From positions 124,001 through 188,000 of the forward strand of contig NW_020825313.1 in NCBI RefSeq assembly GCF_003286085.1: a DNA stretch of 64,000 nucleotides, in the 5' to 3' direction. The position numbers were made by a program, and so were the translations under genes. Of this stretch, positions 47,473 to 56,551 are shown piece after piece. The stretch comes from Drosophila persimilis (lineage: Eukaryota > Arthropoda > Insecta > Diptera > Drosophilidae). Within the stretch, counting starts at the first letter, position 1; every line of letters starts with the position of its first letter. A model generated the notes under the pieces. It was not told the DNA's origin and searched no databases. It saw only the letters and a program-made list of their open reading frames with translations.

Positions 47473-50436
47473 TTATCTCCTAGCATTGCGTGCTCTTTCT
47501 TCGCGACGCAGTTTGGTAGCCATAGTTACGGCCATGAATCTAATCGCGGCCCAGTTTCCTTCCGACTCTAGCAGGCATTCTGCCAGGTTTGTCACCGCTG
47601 GCATTCTTCCAAGCTTGTTGCTTAGATCCTCTCGTTCTTGCCGAAATCTTGGACATTCGAAGAAGCAGTGCTCTGCGTCTTCGATGACCCCTGCGCAGAC
47701 CACGCAGAAGGGGTCGTCCTCGTGCTTAAACCTATGCAGGTAGGCTTTAAAGCAACCGTGTCCTGTCAGCAGTTGTGTCAGGTGATACTCCACTTGTCCA
47801 TGGCTACGGTTCAGCCAACTCTTCAGGTCTGGGATTAGCCTATGGGTCCATCGCCCTTTGCTGCTGTTATCCCACGAATCTTGCCATTGCAGGATTGTGC
47901 GCTGCCTTAAGGCACCTCTGGTGTCCTGGTCCGTAGTCCCCAGGGTTCGCTGTGCCCTGATTCCTGCGGCTTCTCTTGCCAGCAGATGGATGGGAATCAT
48001 TCCTGCTACCACAAGTGCGGCGTCTTGGGATACCGTTCTGAATGCGCAACACACCCTCAGGGCACACAGCCTCTGGACTGCGTTGCATTCTCGGGCATAT
48101 GTTTTATGCTTCATTGCATCAACCCATATTGGTGCCGCGTACATTAGCGTTGAGCCAACTACGCTCGCTAGTAGCTTTCGCCTTGGCTGTTTCGGGCCTC
48201 CGGTGTTGGCCATGATGCGGGATAGGGCCACTGCCGTCTTTCCTGCTTTGCTGCTTGCATACGCCATGTGATGCTTGAAGCTGAGTCTGTGGTCAATCAT
48301 GACCCCCAGGTACTTCAGGCTTGGACTGGAGCTAATAGTGCAGTCTCCTACTCGGATCGTGGCCGTCTCCACTACTTTCCTACTGCTTATGAGCACCGCC
48401 TCCGTTTTGTGGGTGGCTAATGCGAGATCCCTCCCTGATAGCCATGTTCTGGCTCTCTCTACCGCGTCGTTGCAGATTTCTTCCGCCGCTTCTTTCTGTT
48501 TTGCCACTACGACTATCGCTATGTCGTCGGCAAAGCCTATCACCGTTGCGCCCATTGGCATATCCATCTTGAGGATTCCATCATACATGATGTTCCACAG
48601 CAGCGGGCCGAGGACCGATCCTTGGGGAACTCCTCCAGTGATTTGGTGCTCACGTGTCCCCTTATCCGTCTCATATATGAGCAATCGGTCTCTTAGGTAG
48701 TCCGCGATGATATTCTGCAGATACGGCGGTACTTGAAAGTTTCTCAGTTCTTCTAGTATGTGATCCCAATTGGCAGAGTTGAATGCATTTTGGACATCGA
48801 GTGTTGCCACTATGCAATACTCTTTGGTCCCGTACATCCACCGGGTGCCATCGATAGCTCGCTTTGCTATCTCACATACCTCGCCGATTGCGTCCACCGT
48901 GGACCTGCCTTTGCGAAACCCGTGCTGTCTCGGTGAGAGCTGATGCGTTACTGCCTTCTCCAGCCTGGTGTGGATTATGCGCTCGAGGATCTTACCCACT
49001 GTGTCGAGCATGCAGAGTGGTCTATAGGATGATGGCTCCTCGGTCGGCTTGTTCCCCTTGGGTAAGAGGACTAGCCGCTGTCGCTTCCATGGTCTGGGGA
49101 AGGTCCCTTCGGACATGCACGCATTGAATAAATCCACGTACATTTGTGGATTGGTCTCAATAGCCGTGCGGAGAACGGCATTTGGGACCCCATCAGGTCC
49201 TGGTGCTTTGCCGTTCTTTATCCGTTGTAGAGCTTCGAGGACTTCTGCTCCCGTGGTGGCTTCTATTTCAGGTGGCGGTATTCTATCCATCACCCTCTGG
49301 CCTGCCACTTTCTCTGGGAATAGGGTTTCTACTATGTTAACCAGCAGATCTGCACACATTGGCGGCGGGGGACTGAACACTCGCAGTCTCTTCATTACCA
49401 GCCTGTATGCGTAGCCCCAAGGGTTCGCATCTGCGTCATCGCAGAGCTTTTCGAAGCATTTGCGCTTGGCATCTTTGATCTGCCTCTTCAAGCAGCGTCT
49501 GCTTTCCTTATATTCTCCTTGGAGCCTCTCGAATTCCGGGGAACCTCTCGAACGCTGGTACAGTCGTCTTTTCCGCTGGCACTCCTGCCTGGCGCTACCT
49601 ATTGCAGCGTTCCACCAATAAGCTGGCCTGCGGTTGTTCAGGCTTCTTCCTTTCCTTAGCATGGAGGCATCACATGCTTCCAGCGTATGTATAGCCAGTT
49701 GGCTTGCTCTCTCTTCAGCCGTACCGTTGGTCTCGTAGTCCTCAAACATGGCCCGGACCATATCCGGCTCTAGCGTTTCGGTCTTATAACCGATCCGCTT
49801 GCCAATGAACGGGTTAGGTGCGCCCGCTTCCTGGATTTCACATATGAGGGCTTGGTGGTCACTCCCGGTGTATAAGCCACTAACTTCCCACGTTGTCCTG
49901 CGGCTGAGGCTGCTGCTCACGAACGTAAGGTCTATTATAGACCCCGTTCCAGCTCTGCCGAACGTCTGCTGTGTGCCTGTGTTCAGCAGTACGGCATCCA
50001 ACGTCGCAAAGCATTCTAGGAGTGCCTGTCCCCTTGGGTTCGTTCTCGGGCATCCCCACTCCGTCGCCCAAGCATTGAAATCGCCGGCTATGAGCGTAGG
50101 GTGTTTCTCCCGCGCGTCTTCAGCAATCCTTTCCAGTGCCTGCGTCGCCTGCTGTAGGCTGAGGCTCGGGGGCAGGTAGCAGCTATATATGTGCACTCCA
50201 TTTATCCGGGCTCTGGCGAATCCGTCTCCGACGTATGTTTGCAGTAATTGCTGTGTGGGACTCGCACAGCTCCATATCGCTGCCTTCTTGCTCGAGTCAG
50301 CAATCCACTCTCCCGAGTTGCGATTCCGGTATTGCTCGCTTATGACTGCTACATCTATACGGTGCTCCCTTATTGTCTGGTCCAGCAGCTGCTGTGCCAT
50401 CTCGCAGTGGTTGAGGTTTAGTTGGATGATTTTCAT
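47473..50436 (-). CDS. LINE copy G ORF2, intact
   Basis: 987 codons, the same domain layout as copy F. It differs at a few residues only (for example EKAVTHQLS for EKAVTRQLS, and DSSKKAA for DSNKKAA). The catalytic box GFADDIAIVV and the C-terminal CCHC motif are intact. The protein looks functional, but the element has no 5' UTR and no complete ORF1, so any expression would depend on a neighbouring promoter, such as that of the errantivirus LTR at 54640-55135. Confidence 0.92.
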   Translation of the reverse strand: MKIIQLNLNHCEMAQQLLDQTIREHRIDVAVISEQYRNRNSGEWIADSSKKAAIWSCASPTQQLLQTYVGDGFARARINGVHIYSCYLPPSLSLQQATQALERIAEDAREKHPTLIAGDFNAWATEWGCPRTNPRGQALLECFATLDAVLLNTGTQQTFGRAGTGSIIDLTFVSSSLSRRTTWEVSGLYTGSDHQALICEIQEAGAPNPFIGKRIGYKTETLEPDMVRAMFEDYETNGTAEERASQLAIHTLEACDASMLRKGRSLNNRRPAYWWNAAIGSARQECQRKRRLYQRSRGSPEFERLQGEYKESRRCLKRQIKDAKRKCFEKLCDDADANPWGYAYRLVMKRLRVFSPPPPMCADLLVNIVETLFPEKVAGQRVMDRIPPPEIEATTGAEVLEALQRIKNGKAPGPDGVPNAVLRTAIETNPQMYVDLFNACMSEGTFPRPWKRQRLVLLPKGNKPTEEPSSYRPLCMLDTVGKILERIIHTRLEKAVTHQLSPRQHGFRKGRSTVDAIGEVCEIAKRAIDGTRWMYGTKEYCIVATLDVQNAFNSANWDHILEELRNFQVPPYLQNIIADYLRDRLLIYETDKGTREHQITGGVPQGSVLGPLLWNIMYDGILKMDMPMGATVIGFADDIAIVVVAKQKEAAEEICNDAVERARTWLSGRDLALATHKTEAVLISSRKVVETATIRVGDCTISSSPSLKYLGVMIDHRLSFKHHMAYASSKAGKTAVALSRIMANTGGPKQPRRKLLASVVGSTLMYAAPIWVDAMKHKTYARECNAVQRLCALRVCCAFRTVSQDAALVVAGMIPIHLLAREAAGIRAQRTLGTTDQDTRGALRQRTILQWQDSWDNSSKGRWTHRLIPDLKSWLNRSHGQVEYHLTQLLTGHGCFKAYLHRFKHEDDPFCVVCAGVIEDAEHCFFECPRFRQEREDLSNKLGRMPAVTNLAECLLESEGNWAAIRFMAVTMATKLRREERARNARR

Positions 50437-51131
50437 CTATCCTTCATTTGCTGCATCGCCTTTTGGTACTGCGGGCACCTCGAACTCGTCGTTTGGTGCT
50501 TCGGGTCCTTCACCCGGTGGCGCTTGCAAAGAATGCAACTTGGTTCGTCTTTGCAATCTTTGGCCTGGTGGTCGGCTCCTGCGCAATTGTAGCAGCACTT
50601 CGTGAAGTCTTGGCTGCTCTTACAATTAGGCGCGATGTGGCCAAACTCCATGCACTTGTAGCATCTTCGGGGAGTTGACTTGGGTCGTATTCTACAATAC
50701 CCCCACCCCAGGCGAATTCTTCCTTTCTCCAGGAGTGGCTTTGCTATAGCCGGTGGAACTTTCAGGGTCAGGGTCTGCGTGCTCCTATAGGCTGGTCTGA
50801 TGGAGATGGCTGCGGCCTCGCATATTTCCACCCCTGCCTGCGCTTTGAGTTCCGCTAGGACTTCCTCTTGGGTGGACACTTCGTCTATGTCCCTTACCTC
50901 CAAGATGACAGTTTCGGTAAGACTCCTTACTTCAACCGTGCTTCCTAGCGCTTCCTTGACTGCTGCCTGCATCTCTTGGGTTCTCGGGTCCGCCGATTTT
51001 TCCAGCATCAGCAACAGCTCTCCTTTTGCTGTGCGTCGCACCCCTTGCACCGATTGCCCTAGCTTTTTAAGACTTGGCTCTGTCTTGACCTTCCTTAGGA
51101 TGTCTGCATATGAGACAGTGCCGGTGGCGGC

Positions 51132-51133
<2 letters not shown>
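50433..51133 (-). pseudogene. LINE copy G ORF1, 5'-truncated
   Basis: The frame is open from the truncation at 51133 and keeps TVSYADILRKVKTEPSL, the conserved core and the three CCHC knuckles. The first 240-odd codons are missing. The Met at 51050 is internal. ATGA overlap with ORF2 is kept. Confidence 0.9.

Positions 51134-51180
<47 letters not shown>
51134..51180. repeat. Right (TG)n target tract
   Basis: About 23 uninterrupted TG units, the longest left in the array and the rightmost flank of the LINE insertions. The errantivirus leader continues on its right. Confidence 0.95.
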
Positions 51181-51183
<3 letters not shown>

Positions 51184-51197
51184 ATGTGTGTAGGTTC

Positions 51198-52201
51198 TAT
51201 AGGTTGTGTTGAGGCGTGAGTTGAACTTCCTGCTGTGGTGGGACGTGTGTTTCCTAGGTTTGAATCAATGTATGCTCATCTGTGGTAGGGAGATTATTGT
51301 TAGTAACCATTCGATAAAAGAATTCGGATTTATTTATTATTGTTTTTTTTTTGTTTTTTTATTTTATTTGTATAATGTATATTTTTTTTTTTTTTTATGA
51401 AGAGTATGCAAAGGTTGTGGCGGTCGTTTTCCATAAGTCGCACTGAAGTATGGACACAACCGCGACACGATTGCCCCGAATGAGTTCGGTGGGGTGCTTT
51501 CGTTTGTTAAATCGCCTTGAGATATCAAACTGTTTGCACTCATTTGTTGTAAGAAAAATTATGTGAAGGGTATACAAAAGTTGTTCCGGCCGTTTTCCAT
51601 AGGTCACACTGAAATATGGATACGACTACTACAAGCATGCCCCGTTTGGTTTCGGTATGTGCATTTTCGCTTGTATTGAATATTCACTTTTTTTATGAAG
51701 GGTATGCAGAAAGTTGTTGGAGCCGCTTTCTATAAGTCGCACTGAAATATAGACACAACCGCAACAGTTCTGCCCCGTTCGTTTGTTAAATGCACTTTTG
51801 TTTGTTAAATCGCCCTGAGATAACAAACGTTTTGCACTTTTGTATTGAATCTTCACTTTTTTATAGGAAGGGTATGCACAAGTTGCTGCGGATGCCTCCA
51901 TAAGTCGCACTGAAATATAGACACAACCACAACAAGTTTGCTCGGCCCGAGTTCGCTCGATCTTCAGTCGGGCCGCAACCTGCTTCGGTCGAGACATGTT
52001 GGCTTGGATTTGTTTGAATCGAACACACACGTCCGAACCGTGATTCGCACTGAATTTTGGATCGAACCGTGGTGTGTTCGACTCACTGTGTTGGCCGATT
52101 GGTTTTTTGTTTTTTGTATGTTGCGTCCGCCTCGGCCTCGCACTGAATCCCGAATCGAACCGCAACTTGGGCATGGATACACTTGTATGTGTATGCAACT
52201 A
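51198..52201 (-). repeat. Errantivirus leader with degenerate tandem repeats and TATGCA cores
   Basis: Four copies of a 130-170 bp unit: a GAAGGGTATGCA-type start, then GTTTTCCATAAGTCGCACTGAA, then ACACAACCGCAACA. The starts are near 51402, 51568, 51700 and 51870. Two more partial units (TCGCACTGAA near 52043 and 52139) and another TATGCA near 52190 follow. The A/T-rich stretch 51300-51397 precedes them. No ORF is seen. RRRTATGCA resembles the core of the Su(Hw) site (YRYTGCATAYYY read on the other strand), which the gypsy leader carries in tandem. Confidence 0.7.
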
Positions 52202-52801
52202 CCCTCTAGTACTGGCGGTGGCGATTGACCATGCCCGAACTACTGATTTGGCTGGTTCCTACATGGGTACTTTCCGGACTAACCCTATGGTAAACGAACG
52301 CCGAACCACTCAAAGAAGAGACAAAAATGTTGCTCTGTATACTCTACAACCCACCGCGCACCAGCCACCGTACTAGTTCGGTTGGGATGCAACGTCTCAC
52401 CAGTAGACGAAAAAACGAAAAAACATGAGAGGAAAATGAAGAGAGCAGTTAGCTAAATATTATGCTGATCTGCTCTTCTCCTTTCCCTTTTCTGTTTTCG
52501 GTCATTTCATTGCTAGAATGTTCTTTGCGTTTGGCGTTTGTGCGGCTGTCCAAGTGATTATAATTATTCAATTTTAAACAGTTATTCAAAGCAAATGTAT
52601 AGCAAACGGCATTTGCGTAGGCTCAATAAAGAAATATAAGATAAATATGCAGCCAAACATAATCGTGCTAGCGGAGAAACAGTGTCGTGCAGTGAAATAG
52701 AAAAAGTTGAAGGTCGCGAAATAGGAGAGACAATCGACGAAAATGAAACAAATGGAAAGCGACACTGAAAAATTTAAAGAACTTCTTTAGAGTTTTGATT
52801 G

Positions 52802-52862
52802 GTAAGCTTATATGATTTTGGTTTTTTTGTATTCCTATTATATATGTATTTTATATTTATAG
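52802..52862 (+). other. Intron-like segment in the left palindrome arm
   Basis: GTAAGC...TTTATAG, 61 bases, pyrimidine- and A/T-rich, the size of a typical Drosophila intron. After it, a frame encodes 45 residues (DAITLDTGSAEVQIRKALQ, then helical SKLKNLNEICI) to a TAA. The same segment is mirrored on the minus strand at about 53813-53873. The reading frame before the intron has a stop (TAG, 52787-52789), so any protein is broken. I do not recognise it. Confidence 0.4.
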
Positions 52863-53060
52863 ATGCCATAACCCTAGATACTGGATCAGCTGAAGTCCAG
52901 ATTAGGAAAGCCCTACAGCTGCAAAAAAAAACGTTTTTTCAAAAACAGTACCACCGCGAACAGCAGACCTTAATTAGTAAACTTAAAAACTTAAATGAAA
53001 TATGTATATAATAAAATCAAAATTTAAATATGAAATTAAATGAAGATTGATAACCTACTT

Positions 53061-53165
53061 CATGGGTACCCATTTCACTAGCTACTACATGTGTACCCAT
53101 TTCACTAGCTACTACATGGGTACGCATTTCACTAGCTACTAGACGAGTACCCATATCACTAGTTC
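53061..53165. repeat. 27-bp tandem repeat in the palindrome arm
   Basis: Three units of CATGGGTACCCATTTCACTA plus GCTACTA, and a diverged fourth. The mirror copy is at about 53510-53613. Internal short repeats are a feature of foldback elements. Confidence 0.85.
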
Positions 53166-54482
53166 GGGGGTAAACGAAGTGGTGTCGCTGGTCCCCATGT
53201 CGTAGGACATTGCGGGTAAAAATGGAAATGATGAAAAGCATTGCTAAGGGTTAGTAAAGAAAGTACCCCTGGTCTGTTAGGGAGTGGTGATATCACCACC
53301 TCCGAACTAGTTCCCAGTACTGCTGGGTTGTGTTAGGGTATTTCATCCCAGCAGTACTGGGAACTAGTTCGGAGGTGGTGATATCACCACTCCCTAACAG
53401 ACCAGGGGTACTTTCTTTACTAACCCTTAGCAATGCTTTTCATCATTTCCATTTTTACCCGCAATGTCCTACGACATGGGGACCAGCGACACCACTTCGT
53501 TTACCCCCGAACTAGTGATATGGGTACTCGTCTAGTAGCTAGTGAAATGCGTACCCATGTAGTAGCTAGTGAAATGGGTACACATGTAGTAGCTAGTGAA
53601 ATGGGTACCCATGAAGTAGGTTATCAATCTTCATTTAATTTCATATTTAAATTTTGATTTTATTATATACATATTTCATTTAAGTTTTTAAGTTTACTAA
53701 TTAAGGTCTGCTGTTCGCGGTGGTACTGTTTTTGAAAAAACGTTTTTTTTTGCAGCTGTAGGGCTTTCCTAATCTGGACTTCAGCTGATCCAGTATCTAG
53801 GGTTATGGCATCTATAAATATAAAATACATATATAATAGGAATACAAAAAAACCAAAATCATATAAGCTTACCAATCAAAACTCTAAAGAAGTTCTTTAA
53901 ATTTTTCAGTGTCGCTTTCCATTTGTTTCATTTTCGTCGATTGTCTCTCCTATTTCGCGGCCTTCAACTTTTTCTATTTCACTGCACGACACTGTTTCTC
54001 CGCTAGCACGATTATGTTTGGCTGCATATTTATCTTATATTTCTTTATTGAGCCTACGCAAATGCCGTTTGCTATACATTTGCTTTGAATAACTGTTTAA
54101 AATTGAATATTTATAATCACTTAGACAGCCGCACTGATTTGCACAAACGCCAAACGCAAAGAACATTCTAGCAATGAAATGACCGAAAACAGAAAAGGGA
54201 AAGGAGAAGAGCAGATCAGCATAATATTTAGCTAACTGCTCCCTTCATTTTCCTCTCATGTTTTTTCGTTTTTTCGTCTACTGGTGAGACGTTGCATCCC
54301 AACCGAACTAGTACGGTGGCTGGTGCGCGGTGGGTTGTAGAGTATACAGAGCAACATTTTTGTCTCTTCTTTGAGTGGTTCGGCGTTCGTTTACCATAGG
54401 GTTAGTCCGGAAAGTACCCATGTAGGAACCAGCCAAATCAGTAGTTCGGGCATGGTCAATCGCCACCGCCAGTACTAGAGGG

Positions 54483-54625
54483 ATTTTCTTACTTGTTAGG
54501 TTTGTACATTTTTATCTGTGTATATTTTGTATTTGGGTATTTCTTTTTCTTTTTTTTTTTTGTCATTTTGTTTTTGTCACTTATAACTTACATTAGTAGG
54601 ATTAAAATGTTCCTCATGGTTCGTT
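54483..54625 (-). other. Errantivirus leader next to the primer site
   Basis: T-rich stretch between the palindrome and the primer site. It would lie just downstream of the 5' LTR in the transcript. No ORF or repeat is seen. Confidence 0.6.
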
Positions 54626-54640
54626 GTTTCGACTGCGCCA
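54626..54640 (-). other. Primer binding site of the errantivirus, tRNA-Ser type
   Basis: TGGCGCAGTCGAAAC on the minus strand, starting at the LTR edge. The first 11 bases equal the site of the 17.6-like element at 14015-14025. Confidence 0.85.
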
Positions 54641-55135
54641 GTTACAGGTTCCAGAGAGGAGGTAAGGGTCCTTGCTATAGGTGCTGGAAACTGTTGAAGG
54701 GAAAAAGGGGTTCCCTTAAATGATGAATGCCAATTTGGAGGTGTTCTCTATGTGATCTAGTTATACACGTTTATTGCAGTTTTAAGATAGTCGGAGTGAC
54801 AATTGTATTCCGGGTGGGATTCTAGAATTGACTGCCTGGTCAGTGGCGATCACTGACTTATGTATGCGGCTCTGCTGCTGGTTCTTCTGCGTCGCTGTCG
54901 GCGTAGCTGCAGTTGGGATTCCTAAGAAAATGCTGATGTTACATTTAAGGTCAGTTTGCTGATTCTTGGCTGGGGTCCATCCGGTTTATATTGTAGACAA
55001 TGTTGGCTGTGTTGATGGTATATGCTTAGGCGGCATAAACATCGTGCTCGTGTCACTTGAGCTGTGGATGTTTATGCTGAGTTGAGTCGTGGTGGTTTAG
55101 CGGGGGGCATCTCGAGGGGTGCCGGGGCGGTAACT
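54640..55135 (-). repeat. 5' LTR of the errantivirus
   Basis: 496 bp, AGTTAC...GTAACT, matching 16374-16869 except for about one base near the outer end. It should hold the element promoter. Confidence 0.95.
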
Positions 55136-55139
55136 CACG
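55136..55139. other. Target-site duplication CACG, right copy
   Basis: Matches 16370-16373. It lies in the gag zinc-knuckle region of the old gypsy element. Confidence 0.9.
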
Positions 55140-56202
55140 TGCTACGAAGTTTTTTGAAGTATTGCATTTTTTACAGAACGGCTTGTATGTATCCGCCTTT
55201 CCACAGCCATAGCAAAATACGCGACGAACTGGGCTATCGCACTCCTGGTAGCAATGACCAGTTGCCTTACAATTCCAGCATACCAAATTCACTTCAGCTA
55301 TCTCCATATCGTCGTCTTCCGATATCTCAGTCTCTGTTTCACAGTCGACCTTACATTCAACAGCATTGACAGATCGACTTGACATCGGCTTCCGGACGAA
55401 ATTTTGGTGCAGATTGTCTTCCTAAAGTTTGTATAAAGATCTCTCGAGTTCTGACGAGATGGCGAAGTTTGGCTACGTTGGAAATTTCCTCATATAGGAG
55501 TTCATGCTGAATATCCAAACGTAAATTTGACAAGGGATTCCGACAAGGAAACAGAGAGCTTATCCGCTAGAGAAATTATGGCCTCATCGAATTATAGAAC
55601 TCATCGAAACTCTCTCCATCCTTTTGTTTGCGTCTATCGATGATTGCTGATATGTGTAAGTCTGTGCGTTCGTCTTTGAATTGTCTTTTGAGAGCTTGGC
55701 AAAGTCCTTCCCATTGTATCATAGGCACACTCTTGTGGTACCGCCAAAACCATTCGCTTGAGGTTCATTCAAAAAGGTTACTGGCATACCGTGCCAACAA
55801 CTCGAAATTGCCCTCCAACGTTTGGGATGTCAATGCCTCGGCGCGATAGATAAAATCGTCCACACCTAATACCGATTTACCCGAAAATCTAAGTTTCCAA
55901 TTGAAAATAATTTGGCTAATTCGATCTGGGCGTAAGTCAGAACCAACGGGAGTATTCCTATTTACAGACTGATAACCATCACAAACCGATGGTGTCAACG
56001 TACGGGATTTATTTCTGGGACTTCCAGGATCAGTCTGCCGGCCAACAGTTGGGGATGGAGTCAAACCTTGAACAGACCCAGAAGAGGACAATCTTTCGAA
56101 GCCTGTCTGCGCTGTTTGACTCTCAGATCCAATCTTTCTAGTAGCTGGTTGTATCAAAAATCTCATATGGAGGAACAGACGCTGATAACCAAAATTGCTC
56201 AA
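55136..56202 (-). pseudogene. Old Osvaldo/Ulysses-like gag
   Basis: From right to left: a Ser- and Thr-rich N-terminal part, then the capsid start NWKLRFSGKSVLGVDDF and FELLARYASNLFE (56202-55765). After a stop the capsid continues with SSEWFWRYHKSVPM and LHISAIIDRRKQKDGESF. It is decayed near 55600-55400. Then come an acidic stretch (EISEDDDMEIAEV) and zinc knuckles CWNCKATGHCYQEC and CYGCGKADTYKPFCKKC (55385-55139). The errantivirus sits directly after these. Stops and shifts mark it as old. The Osvaldo/Ulysses placement rests on these motifs, the protease/RT style and the tRNA-Lys primer site. Confidence 0.75.
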
Positions 56203-56532
56203 GCCAGCTATCCATATCCAGCGGCAACACCGTAAGACGCAACAGTTTCAAACGGAAAGTCATGCGAAATGTATATAAGCAACGGAAGCTTATTTTTAAG
56301 CCTTAATATCTCCAGTACACTTCACAAATGCATGTTTTGAGGTGCTTACTAATTTGAAAAAAGGCTATGTAATTATTTTTAAAATTACAACTGATCCATT
56401 ATTCTGAGTACAAGCAATAACGACAAGACATAAGAACCAATAAAGAAACCGAATTGTTCATGAGACATGTACATATGTACATAAGTCTGATGACATTGAC
56501 TTTAAGCAATTATGGTCGGTATGGTATATTCT
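56203..56532 (-). other. Leader of the old gypsy element
   Basis: About 330 bases between gag and the primer site, with GTACATATGTACAT near 56468-56481. No coding content is recognised. Confidence 0.5.
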
Positions 56533-56551
56533 GACCCCACGTTGGGCGCCA
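56533..56551 (-). other. Primer binding site, tRNA-Lys type
   Basis: On the minus strand TGGCGCCCAACGTGGGGTC: the start is that of the tRNA-Lys primer site, as expected for Osvaldo/Ulysses-like elements. It marks the 5' LTR edge. Confidence 0.85.

Larger units (their letters stand above)
47268..51133 (-). mobile_element. R1-clade LINE copy G (subfamily 3), 5'-truncated
   Basis: 3.87 kb: poly-A end at 47268-47295, complete ORF2, and ORF1 cut at 51133, where the sequence passes straight into (TG)n. It is a 5' truncation typical of LINEs. Flanks share GTGTAGGTTCT on both sides, giving a target duplication that includes part of the TG tract. It is near-identical to copy F. Confidence 0.92.
52202..54482. 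mobile_element. 2.28-kb near-perfect palindrome (foldback-like element)
   Basis: Two inverted arms, 52202-53327 (1,126 bp) and 53347-54482 (1,136 bp), flank a 19-bp spacer. They begin and end CCCTCTAGTACTGGCGG...CCGCCAGTACTAGAGGG and agree almost base for base; a 10-bp gap near 52545 and a few substitutions are the differences I see. It sits in the errantivirus leader. I find no clear target duplication. It has no transposase. Long arms with internal short repeats suggest a foldback or Galileo-like element, but the family is not recognised. Confidence 0.85.
16374..55135 (-). mobile_element. Errantivirus, expanded to 38.8 kb by nested insertions
   Basis: Minus-strand errantivirus with LTRs at 16374-16869 and 54640-55135, a tRNA-Ser primer site (54626-54640), gag, pol and env in order, and a polypurine tract at 16870-16879. 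CACG flanks both ends. The LTRs differ at about one base (A at 16861), so the insertion is young. The 5' leader contains the LINE array (22681-51133) and a 2.28-kb palindrome (52202-54482); without them the element is about 8 kb. Pol has a one-base frameshift and one stop, gag has a slipped C run, and env has a deletion. Confidence 0.9.

Noticed and set aside
22666..51197. Telomeric array of HeT-A/TART type
   Set aside because: Head-to-tail orientation is similar, but the proteins are R1-clade and CA repeats separate the copies; no HeT-A/TART sequence is seen.
22666..51197. rDNA-type R1 insertion
   Set aside because: No 28S rDNA flanks; all junctions are CA/TG repeats.
52799..53011. A complete 70-residue protein in the palindrome arm
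   Set aside because: Its first 21 codons are the intron-like segment; only the part after 52862 could be coding.
53061..53165. CRISPR-like spaced repeats
   Set aside because: The 27-bp units are contiguous without spacers and lie in a eukaryotic palindrome.
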